A stretch of DNA of 64,000 bases, taken from the NCBI RefSeq assembly GCF_011040385.1, contig NZ_JAAIKB010000003.1, positions 526,632 through 590,631 on the forward strand. Reading direction: 5' to 3'. The position numbers and the translations under genes were made by a program. Shown piece after piece: positions 52,797 through 63,899 of this stretch (the first letter of the stretch is position 1; every line of letters begins with the position of its first letter). Source of the stretch: Falsiroseomonas algicola. GTDB taxonomy: Bacteria > Pseudomonadota > Alphaproteobacteria > Acetobacterales > Acetobacteraceae. A model generated the notes under the pieces. The model saw only the letters and a list, made by a program, of their open reading frames with translations, was not told the DNA's origin and did no database searches.

Positions 52797-52856
52797 GATG
52801 CTTCGCTTGCCCGGCGCGACCCCCTATCTTCGCGCCATGAACCCGAGGAGGCGAGG

Positions 52857-55232
52857 ATGACCGCTGAACGCCCGATCCGCCAGGACGCCTCGCCCCTGGC
52901 GGACTCCCATCGCCTGCGCGTGCTGCACCAGCTGGAGCGCAAGCTGCTGTGGCTCTCGGCCTGGATGATCCACCACGCCAACCACATCCGCCCGAACCGG
53001 GACGGGCTGAAGGTCGGCGGGCACCAGGCCTCCTGCGCCTCCTCCGTCTCCATCCTGGCGGCGCTGTACTTCGAGGTGCTGCGCCCGCAGGACCGGGTGG
53101 CGGTGAAGCCCCATGCGGGGCCGGTCTTCCACGCCATCAACTACCTCTTCGGGCGGCAGGAGCGGGAGAAGCTGGCGACGCTGCGGCAGTTCGGCGGCAT
53201 CCAGCCCTATCCGAGCCGGGTGAAGGACGGGGCGGAGGTGGATTTCTCCACCGGGTCGGTCGGCCTCGGCGTGGCGCTGACCACCTTCGGCTCGCTGGTG
53301 CAGGACTACGTGCGCCTGCACGGCATCGGCCGGCCGGAGATCCCGGGCGGGCGTCATGTCGCCGTGGTCGGCGATGCCGAGCTGGATGAGGGTAACATCT
53401 ACGAGGCCCTGCTGGAGGGCTGGAAGCATGACGTCCGAAACGTCTGGTGGGTGGTGGACTACAACCGCCAGAGCCTGGACAGCGTGGTGCCCGACCGCCT
53501 CTTCGGCCGGATCGAGGGGCTGTTCCGCGACATGGGGTGGAACGTCGTCACCCTGAAATACGGCCGCAAGCTGGAAGCCGCCTTCGCGCGGGAGGATGGC
53601 GATGCGCTGCGCCGCTGGATCGATGACTGCCCCAACAGCCTCTATGCCGCGCTGACCTTCCAGGGCGGCGCCGCCTGGCGGAACGCCGTGCTGGCCGATC
53701 TCGGCCGGGTGCCGGGGGTGCGGGCGATCATCGACCCGCTGAGCGACGACGAACTTGCCGCGCTGATGACGAACCTCGGCGGCCACGACATCGAGACGCT
53801 GACGGAAGCCTTCCGGGCGCAGGATGCGGCGGGCGACCAGCCCACCTGCTTCATCGCCTACACCATCAAGGGCATGGGCCTGCCCTTTGCCGGGCACAAG
53901 GACAACCATGCCGGGCTGATGACGAAGGAGCAGATGGCGGCCTTCAAGACCGCCATGGGCATCCGCGACGGCCATGAATGGGACCGCTTCGAGGGGCTGG
54001 AGGTCCCGGCGCCGGAGGTCGAGGCCTTCCTCGCTTCGGTGCCCTTCGCGAAGCCCATCGCGCCGGAGGGCCGCGCCCTGTCGGCCCCCGCCATCCCCGT
54101 GCCGGCCAGCCTGCCGGCACCCCGCATCCCGCCGGGGCGGCTGATGTCCACCCAGGCCGCCTTCGGGGAGATCCTGGCCGAGATCGGCCGCGGGCATGGG
54201 GAGTTCGGGCCGCTGGCGGAGCGGATCGTCACCACCAGCCCGGACGTCACCGTCTCCACCAATCTCGGCCCCTGGGTGAACCGGCGCGGCATCTTCGACC
54301 GGCACCTGAAGAACGACGTCTTCCGCGACGCCAAGCTGGCGAGTGCGCAGCGCTGGGGGATGGGGCCGGAGGGGCAGCACATCGAGCTCGGCATCGCCGA
54401 GCAGAACCTTTTTCTTCTGTTGGGCGCGCTGGGGCTGTCCCATTCGCTGAACGGGGCGCGGCTGCTGCCGATCGGGACGGTCTACGACCCCTTCGTGAAC
54501 CGGGGCCTCGATGCGCTGATCTATGGCTGCTACCAGGATGCGCGCTTCCTGCTGGTCTCCACGCCGTCCGGCCTGACCCTGGCGCCGGAGGGCGGGCAGC
54601 ACCAGTCGGTGAACACGCCGCTGATCGGCATGGCGCAGGACCGGCTGGTGGCCTTCGAGCCCGCCTATGCCGATGAACTCGCCGTGCTGATGCGCTTCGC
54701 CTTCGACCACATGCAGAAGCCCGATGGCAGCGCCGTCTGGCTGCGGCTGTCGACGCGGGCGCTGGCGCAGCCGGAACGCCGGCTGGATGCGGAAGGCGTG
54801 GTCGCGGGCGGCTACTGGGTGGTGCCGCCGGCTTCGGGGGCGGAACTCGCCATCTGCTACCAGGGGCCGGTGGCGCCGGAGGCGCTGGAAGCCTTCGAGG
54901 CGGTGCGGGAGGACGTGCCGGGGGCGGGGCTGATGGCCATCACCTCCCCCGACCGGCTGCACCAGGGCTGGCTGGAGGGACGGCGCCGGGGCGGCGGCAG
55001 CGCGGTGGAACGGCTGCTGGCGCCGCTGGCGCGAGACGCCGCGCTGGTGACGATCCTGGATGGCCACCCGGCGGCGCTGTCCTGGATGGGCGCGGTGCGC
55101 GGGCAGCGCGTGGTGCCGCTCGGCGTCGATCATTTCGGGCAGACCGGCGATATCCCGGACCTCTATGCCGCCTATGGGCTGGGGGCGGATGCCATCCTGG
55201 ATGCCTGCGCCGCGGCGCTGCTGGCCCGATGA
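52857..55232 (+). CDS. Thiamine diphosphate enzyme of the transketolase/AceE type
   Basis: A 791-residue homodimeric-type enzyme. The N-terminal part binds thiamine diphosphate: KVGGHQASCASSVSILAALY, then VAVVGDAELDEGNIYEALLE with the GDxE...N motif, then WWVVDYNRQSLDSVVPDRLF. The middle pyrimidine domain has HIELGIAEQNLFLLLGALGL, with the catalytic Glu in IELGIAEQN. The C-terminal domain has GVDHFGQTGDIPDLYAAYG. The order and the DYNRQSLD block are like pyruvate dehydrogenase E1 (AceE), but it is about 100 residues shorter. No E2 or E3 gene follows. It may be a transketolase-like or a 2-oxoacid enzyme; the substrate is open. Confidence 0.82.
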   Translation: MTAERPIRQDASPLADSHRLRVLHQLERKLLWLSAWMIHHANHIRPNRDGLKVGGHQASCASSVSILAALYFEVLRPQDRVAVKPHAGPVFHAINYLFGRQEREKLATLRQFGGIQPYPSRVKDGAEVDFSTGSVGLGVALTTFGSLVQDYVRLHGIGRPEIPGGRHVAVVGDAELDEGNIYEALLEGWKHDVRNVWWVVDYNRQSLDSVVPDRLFGRIEGLFRDMGWNVVTLKYGRKLEAAFAREDGDALRRWIDDCPNSLYAALTFQGGAAWRNAVLADLGRVPGVRAIIDPLSDDELAALMTNLGGHDIETLTEAFRAQDAAGDQPTCFIAYTIKGMGLPFAGHKDNHAGLMTKEQMAAFKTAMGIRDGHEWDRFEGLEVPAPEVEAFLASVPFAKPIAPEGRALSAPAIPVPASLPAPRIPPGRLMSTQAAFGEILAEIGRGHGEFGPLAERIVTTSPDVTVSTNLGPWVNRRGIFDRHLKNDVFRDAKLASAQRWGMGPEGQHIELGIAEQNLFLLLGALGLSHSLNGARLLPIGTVYDPFVNRGLDALIYGCYQDARFLLVSTPSGLTLAPEGGQHQSVNTPLIGMAQDRLVAFEPAYADELAVLMRFAFDHMQKPDGSAVWLRLSTRALAQPERRLDAEGVVAGGYWVVPPASGAELAICYQGPVAPEALEAFEAVREDVPGAGLMAITSPDRLHQGWLEGRRRGGGSAVERLLAPLARDAALVTILDGHPAALSWMGAVRGQRVVPLGVDHFGQTGDIPDLYAAYGLGADAILDACAAALLAR

Positions 55233-56347
55233 GCGGGGAGCGGAAGGCCCCCGGGGTGGTGCGGCCGGTCCCCCGCCCGATCGCCGCCGCGCCGCGCGCC
55301 GCGGTGCGGCCCCAACCCGCGGTCCCGCGGCTGGAGCCCGAGCGCGTGGCGACGCCGGCGCGGCCACCGCGCGCCCCGTCCGGCATCACGCTGACGGAAG
55401 CGGATGTGCGGGCCTGCTACCGCCTGCTGCTGGGGCGGGAGCCGGAGAGCGAGGCGGTGGTCGCCACCCACCTTGCCCGTTCCGATTCGGCGGCCACGCT
55501 GCTGCGCCGTTTCACGAACTCCGACGAATACGCTGCCCGCCGCCAGCGGGATGCGTCCCAGCGCCACGCCTTCGCCCTGCCCGCGCTGCCGATCGAACTG
55601 GCGGCGAGTGACGAGGCGCTGGGCGCCATGCTGGATCGGACCGCACGGGCCTGGGATGAGGCGGGGCGCCAGGCACCGCATTGGTCCGTGTTGAACCAGG
55701 CGCGGTTCCGCCCGGAGGAGATCGGGGCGACGGTCGACGCCTTCTATGCCACCGGCGCGGAGGATGCGCGCCTGGTGGAGGGCCTGCTGCTGCGCCATGG
55801 CGTCGCGCCCGGGTCGCTCCGCCATGTGCTGGAATTCGGCTGCGGCGTGGGGCGGGCGACGCTGGCGCTGGCGCGGATCTTCCCCTGGATGACGGGGTGC
55901 GACATCTCCGCCCCGCATCTGGCGCTGGCGGCGGCGGAGGCACGGGCGCGGGTGGTGGACAATCTCGGCTGGCACCAGGCGGGCGTGACGGCCCCCATGC
56001 CGGGCGGCGGCTGGGACGGGTGGATCAGCCGCGGCGTTCTCCAGCACAACCCGCCGCCTGTCATGGCCTATCTGCTGCGCTGGGGCTTCGCCGGGTTGCA
56101 ACCGGGCGGCATCGCGATCTTCCAGGTGCCGACGCACCAGGATGGCTACGGCTTCGCCGTCGGCCCCTACCTGGCCAGCGGCCCGGCCAAGGCCACCGAG
56201 ATGCATGTGCTGCCGCAGCCCACGATCTTCGCGCTGGCGCGGGAGGCGGGGCTGGAGGTGCTGGAGGTGCGGGAGGATACCCAACTCCTCGGGCTGGACC
56301 GCCAGCGCTGGGTCAGCAACCTCTTCGTCTGCCGCCGTCCGGCGTGA
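55229..56347 (+). CDS. SAM-dependent methyltransferase with Pro-rich and DUF4214-like N-terminus
   Basis: A 372-residue protein. The first 50 residues are rich in Pro, Ala and Arg. Residues 55-105 (ACYRLLLGREPESEAVVATH, then LLRRFTNSDEYAARR) resemble DUF4214, a small helical unit often found in cell-surface glycan loci. The methyltransferase domain follows with VLEFGCGVGRATLALARIFP (motif I), then GCDISAPHLALAAAEARAR and ISRGVLQHNPPP. The ATG overlaps the thiamine diphosphate enzyme stop codon by 4 bases. It ends about 50 bases before tRNA-Leu. The methyl acceptor is unknown. Confidence 0.82.
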   Translation: MSGERKAPGVVRPVPRPIAAAPRAAVRPQPAVPRLEPERVATPARPPRAPSGITLTEADVRACYRLLLGREPESEAVVATHLARSDSAATLLRRFTNSDEYAARRQRDASQRHAFALPALPIELAASDEALGAMLDRTARAWDEAGRQAPHWSVLNQARFRPEEIGATVDAFYATGAEDARLVEGLLLRHGVAPGSLRHVLEFGCGVGRATLALARIFPWMTGCDISAPHLALAAAEARARVVDNLGWHQAGVTAPMPGGGWDGWISRGVLQHNPPPVMAYLLRWGFAGLQPGGIAIFQVPTHQDGYGFAVGPYLASGPAKATEMHVLPQPTIFALAREAGLEVLEVREDTQLLGLDRQRWVSNLFVCRRPA

Positions 56348-56397
56348 CCGGAAGGGGGTAGCGGGAAGGGGCGGGGGCGGGCTACTCAGCGCGCGGC

Positions 56398-56479
56398 GCG
56401 GGCGTGGTGGAATTGGTAGACACGCTGGATTTAGGTTCCAGTGGCGCAAGCCATGGGGGTTCGAGTCCCTCCGCCCGCA
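56398..56479 (+). tRNA. tRNA-Leu (anticodon UAG)
   Basis: The acceptor stem GCGGGCG pairs with CGCCCGC, the discriminator is A, and the T arm is GGGGG-TTCGAGT-CCCTC. The anticodon arm CTGGA-TTTAGGT-TCCAG carries UAG. A long variable arm (TGGCGCAAGCCA) marks a class II tRNA. CCA is not encoded. It is followed by 243 bases without a gene before tig. Confidence 0.96.
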
Positions 56480-56722
56480 TGATTTCGTTGCCTTTCCCTC
56501 AGGCGCTGGGCGGCCGCATCCGCGGCCTTGGCTCGCTGCACGGGCGGAGGGCCGCATTCGCCGCCTCGGCCGGCTTTGCCGGCCGCAGGTCACTCCAACC
56601 CCCGTTGGTGCAAGCCCCCCATTGCCGCCGCGCCCCCAAGCCGCTAGGGGGGCGGGCTTCCAGCGTGCCGCGCATCCGGGAAACCATGGCCCGGGGCGCC
56701 CTCAGGATAAAGAAGGTCCGAA

Positions 56723-58069
56723 ATGCAGGTCACCGAGCTTCCCGCAGAGGGGCTGAAAAGGGCGTTCCAGGTCGTCGTTCCGGCGGCGACCCTGGCGGAG
56801 CGCCGTGACAAGCGGCTGAAGGAACTTGGCGCCGACCTGCGCCTGCCCGGCTTCCGCCCCGGCAAGGTGCCGGCGGCCGTGGTCAAGCAGCGCTACGGCA
56901 CCGCCGTGTCCGGCGAGGTGCTGGAGCAGTCGGTGGACGAATCCATGCGCCAGCTGCTGACGGAGCGCGGCCTGCGCCCGGCGATGCAGCCCAAGGTGGA
57001 CCTGGTGAACTTCGCGGACGGCGCGGACCTGGAATACAAGGTCGAGCTGGAGCTGCTGCCCGAGATCCCGATGCCCGACTTCGCCGGCATCACGCTCGAC
57101 CGCCAGAAGGCGGTGCCGGGCGATGCGGAGGTCGATGGCTTCCTCGACACCATGCGTGGGCGCCTCGCGACCACGGAGGACGTGGCGGAAGCCCGCCCAG
57201 CCGCCAAGGGCGAGGTGCTGGTCTGCGACTTCGAAGGCCGCCTGAAGAACGAGGATGGCAGCCTGGCCGAGCCCTTCCCGGGCGGCACGGCGTCCGACAT
57301 GCCGATCGAGGTGGCGGGCGATGGCTTCATCCCCGGCTTCACCGAGCAGCTGGAAGGCATGACGCCGGGCGAGAAGAAGGACATCTCCGTCAGCTTCCCG
57401 GCCGAATACGGCTCGGCCGAGCTGGCCGGCAAGGATGCGGTCTTCGCCATCACGGCCAAGTCCCTCAAGACCAAGACGCTGCCCGCGGTGGATGATGAGT
57501 TCGCCAAGCGCCTGGGGCTCGAGGATGTCGCCGCGCTGCGCAAGACGGTGACCGAGAACCTGCAGCGCGAATACGATGCGCTGGCGCGGATGAAGGTGAA
57601 GCGGCAGCTGCTGGATGCGCTGGCGGAGCGGGCGAGCTTCGAGGTGCCGGCCGGCATGGTCGATGGCGAGTTCGCCCAGATCTGGCAGCGCGTGGAGCAG
57701 GACCTCAAGGCCGGCAAGCTCGACGCCGACGACCAGGGCAAGGACGAGGACACGCTGAAGGCCGACTACCGCGCCATCGCGGAGCGCCGCATCCGGCTCG
57801 GCCTGCTGCTGAGCGAGATCGGCCGCACCAACAACATCCAGGTGACGAACGAGGAGCTGGGCGCCGCGATGCGCCAGGAGGCCTCCCGCTACCCGGGTCA
57901 GGAGAAGCAGGTCGTCGAGTTCTTCCAGAAGAACCCGCAGGCGGTCGAGAACCTCCGCGCGCCGATCTTCGAGGAAAAGGTGGTCGACTTCGTGCTGGAG
58001 CTGGCCAAGGTGAACGAGACGACGATCACGCCGGCGGAGCTGACGGCGCAGGCGGGCGAGGCCGCCTGA
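56723..58069 (+). CDS. tig: Trigger factor
   Basis: A 448-residue ribosome-bound chaperone and peptidyl-prolyl isomerase. The N-terminal ribosome-binding signature is GFRPGKVPAAVVKQRYG near residue 40. The FKBP-type domain spans about 160-240 (KGEVLVCDFEGRL, IPGFTEQLEGMTPGEKKDI). The helical arm domain follows to the end. Length is normal. It lies upstream of clpP, clpX and lon, as in many alphaproteobacteria. Confidence 0.97.
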   Translation: MQVTELPAEGLKRAFQVVVPAATLAERRDKRLKELGADLRLPGFRPGKVPAAVVKQRYGTAVSGEVLEQSVDESMRQLLTERGLRPAMQPKVDLVNFADGADLEYKVELELLPEIPMPDFAGITLDRQKAVPGDAEVDGFLDTMRGRLATTEDVAEARPAAKGEVLVCDFEGRLKNEDGSLAEPFPGGTASDMPIEVAGDGFIPGFTEQLEGMTPGEKKDISVSFPAEYGSAELAGKDAVFAITAKSLKTKTLPAVDDEFAKRLGLEDVAALRKTVTENLQREYDALARMKVKRQLLDALAERASFEVPAGMVDGEFAQIWQRVEQDLKAGKLDADDQGKDEDTLKADYRAIAERRIRLGLLLSEIGRTNNIQVTNEELGAAMRQEASRYPGQEKQVVEFFQKNPQAVENLRAPIFEEKVVDFVLELAKVNETTITPAELTAQAGEAA

Positions 58070-58139
58070 GCGGGCAGGGCTTCCCTGCTGACCTGGCGAT
58101 GCACCCCGCGGGGCGCATCGCGGGCCCTTGGGCATGAAC

Positions 58140-58169
58140 GGGGTCGGCACCTGCAGGGGTGCCGGCCCC
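58140..58169 (+). terminator. Hairpin after tig
   Basis: A 12-base stem GGGGTCGGCACC with GGTGCCGGCCCC, one wobble pair, loop TGCAGG. It sits in the 312-base gap between tig and clpP. No T tract follows, but the hairpin is strong. The remaining part of the gap holds a possible heat-shock promoter. Confidence 0.6.
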
Positions 58170-58253
58170 GCTTGCGTTCGGGTTGCCGGCATCCCATCTG
58201 CGCGCGCCTGGATGATGGCGGGAAGTGGTTGGGGAAATGCAGCAACAGGGGGG

Positions 58254-58282
58254 CTTTGCGCGTCGCCCTGGTTTCCCCACAT
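58254..58282 (+). promoter_or_regulatory. Possible RpoH-type promoter of clpP
   Basis: CTTTGC, 17 bases, then CCACAT, followed by the AT-rich TAATATCAATC. This resembles the alphaproteobacterial heat-shock pattern CTTGNN-N16/17-CCATNT with one mismatch in each half. It lies 100 bases before the clpP start. The match is not strong. Confidence 0.35.
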
Positions 58283-58381
58283 TAATATCAATCGTAGAGA
58301 ATCGCCTTCGAGGGTCGGTCGCGCCAGCGTCCTGCCCGATGGCTGCAGCCCCGCCGGCGGCGGGGCATGAAAGGGACCACC

Positions 58382-59026
58382 ATGCGGGACCGCGATCCGG
58401 TCGAGATCTACAACAACTCCCTCGTCCCGATGGTCGTCGAGCAGACGGCACGGGGCGAGCGGGCCTATGACATCTATTCGCGCCTGCTGAAGGAGCGGAT
58501 CATCTTCCTCACGGGTCCGATCTACGACCAGGTGGCGTCGCTGATCTGCGCGCAGCTGCTGTTCCTGGAAAGCGAGAACCCGAACAAGGACATCGCCTTC
58601 TACATCAACAGCCCGGGCGGCGTGGTGACGGCCGGCCTCGCGATGTACGACACCATGCAGTACATCCGCAGCCCGGTCTCGACCGTGTGCATCGGCATGG
58701 CGGCCTCGGCCGGCAGCCTGCTGCTGACGGCGGGCGCCAAGGGCAAGCGCTACGCCCTGCCGAACAGCCAGGTGATGATCCACCAGCCCTCCGGCGGCGC
58801 GCAGGGCCAGGCGACGGACATCGCCATCCAGGCGCGCGAGATCCTCAAGACGCGCGAGCGGCTGAACAAGATCTACGTGCACCACACCGGCCAGGAACTG
58901 GCCGAGATCGAGGCGAAGATGGAGCGCGACACCTACATGACCGCCGAGGAGGCCCGCGATTTCGGGCTGATCGACCAGGTCGTGGAGCAGCGCCCCGCCC
59001 CGCCCGTGGAAGCGCCGAAGAGCTGA
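58382..59026 (+). CDS. clpP: ATP-dependent Clp protease proteolytic subunit
   Basis: A 214-residue serine protease that forms the 14-mer chamber used by ClpX and Clp[21 protein letters not shown], then the active-site Ser in [12 protein letters not shown] near residue 102, and the His in [17 protein letters not shown] near 127. [17 protein letters not shown] is at the end. I chose ATG 58382 because AAAGGGA lies 6 bases upstream; an ATG at 58367 is in that same ribosome-binding site. Confidence 0.97.
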   Translation: MRDRDPVEIYNNSLVPMVVEQTARGERAYDIYSRLLKERIIFLTGPIYDQVASLICAQLLFLESENPNKDIAFYINSPGGVVTAGLAMYDTMQYIRSPVSTVCIGMAASAGSLLLTAGAKGKRYALPNSQVMIHQPSGGAQGQATDIAIQAREILKTRERLNKIYVHHTGQELAEIEAKMERDTYMTAEEARDFGLIDQVVEQRPAPPVEAPKS

Positions 59027-59060
59027 GCGCGCGCCAGGGTTCCGGTTTTTGGGCGAAGCG

Positions 59061-59082
59061 AGCGAAGCTTTCGGGCTTCGTT
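59061..59082 (+). terminator. Weak hairpin between clpP and clpX
   Basis: AGCGAAGC and GCTTCGTT form an 8-base stem with one wobble pair around the loop TTTCGG. The following bases are pyrimidine-rich but not a T run. It may attenuate rather than end transcription. Confidence 0.4.
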
Positions 59083-59237
59083 CACTTTCTGTCGCCATTC
59101 TGTCCTGATTTTCGGAACATCTTTCCCCCGCCCTCGGGTGGGGCTACATTCACCCGTTGCTGCCCCCCAGCCGGGGGGTGGGCGTCCCGCGCCGTCGGCC
59201 TTTCAGGCGACCGGGGCTTGAGGCTTTCGGAGCGCGC

Positions 59238-60494
<1,257 letters not shown>

Positions 60495-60585
60495 CCAGGC
60501 GCTGGCGATGCTGACCGATGGCCGGTCCCCAAAAGCCGGCGCCGGCGGTCATGCCAGGCAGGCGCTGCCATGATGGCAGGTCTGC

Positions 60586-60614
60586 CTTGTGGCCGCGGGG
60601 CAGGGGACCCATCT
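60586..60614 (+). promoter_or_regulatory. Possible RpoH-type promoter of lon
   Basis: CTTGTG, 17 bases, CCATCT lies 107 bases before the lon start codon, in the 226-base gap after clpX. It matches the alphaproteobacterial heat-shock consensus CTTGNN-N16/17-CCATNT. Confirmation would need a transcription start site. Confidence 0.35.
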
Positions 60615-60720
60615 GGATGACAACCCCGTGGCGCCGGGGCCCGTGCCGATAACCAGGGCCCCCGTGGTGGGACCGCCCTGGGGGCGGACCCTGCGCCGAC
60701 TGTCCTGAGTGAGGTCCGAT

Positions 60721-63141
60721 ATGGCGGCCAATACCACCCAACCCGCACGCGGCGAACTGCTTCCGGTCCTGCCGCTGCGCGACATCGTCGTCTTCCCCCA
60801 CATGATCGTGCCGCTCTTCGTCGGGCGCGAGAAATCCGTCCGCGCGCTGGAAGCGGTGATGCGCGACGACAAGCAGATCCTCCTGGTCGCGCAGAAGAAC
60901 GCCGCGCAGGACGATCCCGGCATCGACGATCTCTACAATGTCGGCACCGTCTCCACGGTGCTGCAGCTGCTGAAGCTGCCGGACGGCACGGTCAAGGTGC
61001 TGGTCGAAGGCGGCCGCCGCGCGAAGATCGCCGCCTACAAGGGCACCGATCCCTATTTCGAGGCCTTTGCCGAGGTGGCCGAGGACCCCGCGACCGAGGC
61101 GCGGGAGCTGGAGGCGCTGGCGCGCACCGTGGTCGCGCAGTTCGAGCAGTACATCAAGCTCAACAAGAAGATCGCGCCGGAGGTGCTGGTCTCGATCAAC
61201 CAGATCGAGGAGCCGGCCAAGCTGGCCGACACCGTCGCGAGCCACCTGAACCTGAAGATCGCCGAGAAGCAGGAGCTGCTGGAGATCGTGGGCGTCGGCC
61301 CGCGGCTCGAGCGCGTCTTCGCCCACATGGAATCGGAGATCGGTGTCCTCCAGGTGGAGAAGCGCATCCGCAGCCGCGTGAAGCGGCAGATGGAGAAGAC
61401 GCAGCGCGAGTACTACCTGAACGAGCAGCTGAAGGCGATCCAGAAGGAACTGGGCGAGGGCGAGGACGGGAAGGACGAGACCGCCGAGCTCGAGAAGAAG
61501 ATCAAGGAGACCAAGCTCACCAAGGAAGCCCGCGACAAGGCGATGGCGGAGCTGAAGAAGCTCAAGACCATGTCGCCTATGTCCGCGGAAGCGACGGTGG
61601 TGCGCAACTACCTCGACTGGATCCTCTCGATCCCCTGGAAGAAGAAGACCAAGATCCGCAACGACATCGAGGCGGCGGAGAAGGTGCTGGACGCCGACCA
61701 CTACGGGCTCGAGAAGATCAAGGAACGGATCATCGAGTACCTGGCGGTCCAGTCCCGCAGCCCGAAGATCCGTGGCCCGATCCTGTGCCTGGTCGGCCCG
61801 CCCGGCGTCGGCAAGACCTCGCTCGGCAAGTCGATTGCCAAGGCGACGGGGCGGAACTTCGTGCGCATGTCGCTCGGCGGCGTGCGGGACGAGGCGGAGG
61901 TGCGCGGCCACCGGCGGACCTATATCGGCTCCATGCCCGGCAAGGTCGTGCAGGGCATGAAGAAGGCGAAGTCCTCCAACCCGCTCTTCCTGCTGGACGA
62001 GATCGACAAGCTGGGCGCCGACTGGCGCGGTGACCCGTCCTCCGCCCTGCTGGAGGTGCTGGACCCCGAGCAGAACGCGACCTTCAACGACCACTATCTG
62101 GAGGTCGATTACGACCTCTCGGACGTGATGTTCGTGACGACCGCCAACAGCCTGCGCATGCCGCAGCCGCTGCTGGACCGCATGGAGATCATCCGCATCC
62201 CCGGCTACACCGAGGATGAGAAGGTCGAGATCGCCAAGCGCCACCTGATCCCCAAGGTCAGCGAGGCCAATGGCCTCAAGGCCGGCGAGTGGACGATCAG
62301 CGAGGACGCGATCCGCGACATGGTCCGCTACCACACGCGGGAAGCGGGCGTGCGCAACCTGGAGCGCGAGCTGGCCGGCATCGCCCGCAAGGCGGTGAAG
62401 GAGATCGTCTCCAAGAAGGCGAAGAAGGTCGCGGTCACGGTCAAGAACCTCGACAAGTTCGCGGGCGTGCGGAAGTTCCGCTACGGCGAGGCCGAGGCGG
62501 AGGACATGGTCGGTGTCGTCACCGGCCTGGCCTGGACGGAAGTGGGCGGCGAGATCCTGACGATCGAATCGGTCGTGGTGCCTGGCAAGGGCGCGACCAA
62601 GACGACCGGCAAGCTCGGCGACGTGATGCAGGAGAGCGTCAGCGCGGCGATGAGCTACGTCCGCAGCCGCTCCCCCAGCTTCGGCCTGAAGCCCACCATG
62701 TTCGAGAAGCGCGACATCCACGTGCATGTGCCGGAAGGCGCGACGCCGAAGGATGGGCCTTCCGCCGGCATCGCGATGGCGACCTCCATCGTCTCCGTGC
62801 TGACGGGCATTCCCGTCCGCAAGGATGTGGCGATGACGGGCGAGATCACGCTGCGTGGCCGGGTGCTGCCGATCGGCGGGTTGAAGGAGAAGCTGCTGGC
62901 GGCGCTGCGTGCGGGTGTCACCACGGTCTTCATCCCGAAGGAGAACGAGAAGGACCTCGCCGAGATTCCGGAGAGCGTGAAGAAGGCGCTGACCATCCTG
63001 CCGGTCAGCCATGTGGATGAGGTGATCGCCAAGGCGCTGGTGCGGGCGCCGGAGGCGATCACCTGGGAAGAGCCGCCGGAGGCGCCGCCCGCGGCGGCGA
63101 CCGGCGCCGCGGGGGATGGGTCGGGCGTCCGCCCGCACTGA
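60721..63141 (+). CDS. lon: ATP-dependent protease Lon
   Basis: An 806-residue cytoplasmic protease. The N-terminal substrate domain begins [20 protein letters not shown]. The AAA+ domain has Walker [20 protein letters not shown] near residue 360 and [12 protein letters not shown] [15 protein letters not shown]. The protease domain has [14 protein letters not shown] with the catalytic Ser near 682 and [13 protein letters not shown] with Lys near 725. Length is that of LonA. ATG 60721 is used; an ATG at 60709 would add 4 residues. Confidence 0.98.
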   Translation: MAANTTQPARGELLPVLPLRDIVVFPHMIVPLFVGREKSVRALEAVMRDDKQILLVAQKNAAQDDPGIDDLYNVGTVSTVLQLLKLPDGTVKVLVEGGRRAKIAAYKGTDPYFEAFAEVAEDPATEARELEALARTVVAQFEQYIKLNKKIAPEVLVSINQIEEPAKLADTVASHLNLKIAEKQELLEIVGVGPRLERVFAHMESEIGVLQVEKRIRSRVKRQMEKTQREYYLNEQLKAIQKELGEGEDGKDETAELEKKIKETKLTKEARDKAMAELKKLKTMSPMSAEATVVRNYLDWILSIPWKKKTKIRNDIEAAEKVLDADHYGLEKIKERIIEYLAVQSRSPKIRGPILCLVGPPGVGKTSLGKSIAKATGRNFVRMSLGGVRDEAEVRGHRRTYIGSMPGKVVQGMKKAKSSNPLFLLDEIDKLGADWRGDPSSALLEVLDPEQNATFNDHYLEVDYDLSDVMFVTTANSLRMPQPLLDRMEIIRIPGYTEDEKVEIAKRHLIPKVSEANGLKAGEWTISEDAIRDMVRYHTREAGVRNLERELAGIARKAVKEIVSKKAKKVAVTVKNLDKFAGVRKFRYGEAEAEDMVGVVTGLAWTEVGGEILTIESVVVPGKGATKTTGKLGDVMQESVSAAMSYVRSRSPSFGLKPTMFEKRDIHVHVPEGATPKDGPSAGIAMATSIVSVLTGIPVRKDVAMTGEITLRGRVLPIGGLKEKLLAALRAGVTTVFIPKENEKDLAEIPESVKKALTILPVSHVDEVIAKALVRAPEAITWEEPPEAPPAAATGAAGDGSGVRPH

Positions 63142-63163
63142 CCCTGCCGGGCTGCTGAACGGG

Positions 63164-63191
63164 GGGCGCGCATCGGCGACGGTGCGCGCCC
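63164..63191 (+). terminator. Terminator after lon
   Basis: GGGCGCGCA and TGCGCGCCC make a perfect 9-base stem around a 10-base loop. TTCGCTTGTTTTG follows, which gives a short T-rich tail. It separates lon from the HU gene. Confidence 0.7.
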
Positions 63192-63320
63192 TTCGCTTGT
63201 TTTGTGGGCTGGTCTCAGATTTGGCTCACCATGCCGTCCGGGACGCAGGCGGTGCGTGGGTTTTGCGTCGCACACCGTTCAGGAATGGCGGATAACCGCC
63301 ATTTTGCGGCGGCCGTGGCG

Positions 63321-63350
63321 TTGACGTCGCGGAAAGCGGGCTCCTAGTGT
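63321..63350 (+). promoter_or_regulatory. Candidate promoter of the HU gene
   Basis: TTGACG at 63321-63326 is followed 18 bases later by TAGTGT, a weak -10 box. It lies about 75 bases before the HU start codon and matches the usual -35 sequence well. The -10 assignment is uncertain. Confidence 0.45.
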
Positions 63351-63426
63351 GCCCGCGAGGCGCCGGCAGAGTCGTGCCGGCCTGCCATCGGATGTCGTCA
63401 CACAGGAACCTGAAGGGGGGTCCCAC

Positions 63427-63702
63427 ATGAACAAGCAGGATCTGGTCGCCGTTGTTGCCGAGGCCGGCGATCTGCCGAAGGCGAAGGCCGGCGATGTGCT
63501 GGATGCGGTCTTCGACGCGATCACCAAGGCGCTGAGCAAGAAGGACGGCGAAGTGCGCCTGGTCGGCTTCGGCACTTTCTCGACGTCCAAGCGCAAGGCC
63601 GGCAAGGGCCGCAACCCGCGCACGGGCGAGGAGATCAAGATCCCGTCCTCCACGACGGTGCGCTTCAAGGCCGGCAAGGGCCTGAAGGACGCCGTGAACT
63701 AA
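63427..63702 (+). CDS. hup: DNA-binding protein HU
   Basis: A 91-residue histone-like protein that bends and compacts DNA. The dimerisation helices MNKQDLVAVVAEAGDLPKAK and the core VRLVGFGTFSTSKRKAGKGR with the DNA-inserting arm GRNPRTGEEIKIP are intact. KAGKGLKDAVN ends the protein. A GAAGGGGGG ribosome-binding site precedes ATG 63427. It is next to lon, as in many proteobacteria. Confidence 0.97.
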   Translation: MNKQDLVAVVAEAGDLPKAKAGDVLDAVFDAITKALSKKDGEVRLVGFGTFSTSKRKAGKGRNPRTGEEIKIPSSTTVRFKAGKGLKDAVN

Positions 63703-63729
63703 GCCTTCCCGTCATCGGGAAGCGGCGAG

Positions 63730-63759
63730 GGGGCTGGTCCGCAGGGACCGGCCCCTTTT
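63730..63759 (+). terminator. Rho-independent terminator after HU
   Basis: GGGGCTGGTCC and GGACCGGCCCC form an 11-base stem with one wobble pair around a 4-base loop. CTTTTCG follows immediately. It is the clearest terminator in the window. Confidence 0.8.
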
Positions 63760-63793
63760 CGTTTGGGCGCGGCTGTCGTAGGGGTCGCGCTGC

Positions 63794-63865
63794 GGGCGCT
63801 TAGCTCAGAGGTAGAGCGGCTGCTTTACACGCAGTTGGTCGGCGGTTCGATCCCGTCAGCGCCCA
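63794..63865 (+). tRNA. tRNA-Val (anticodon UAC)
   Basis: Acceptor GGGCGCT pairs with AGCGCCC, discriminator A. The D arm is AGCTCAGAGGTAGAGC, the anticodon arm CTGC-TTTACAC-GCAG carries UAC, and the T arm contains GGTTCGATCC. CCA is not encoded. It is 72 bases long. Confidence 0.95.
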
Positions 63866-63892
63866 TTCCTCCTTGCCGCAGGCAAGGAGGAA
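63866..63892 (+). terminator. Perfect hairpin directly after tRNA-Val
   Basis: TTCCTCCTTGCC and GGCAAGGAGGAA form a perfect 12-base stem with a 3-base GCA loop, beginning right after the tRNA discriminator base. There is no T tract. It is likely to act as a tRNA terminator or as a processing hairpin. Confidence 0.6.
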
Positions 63893-63899
63893 TCCGCCG

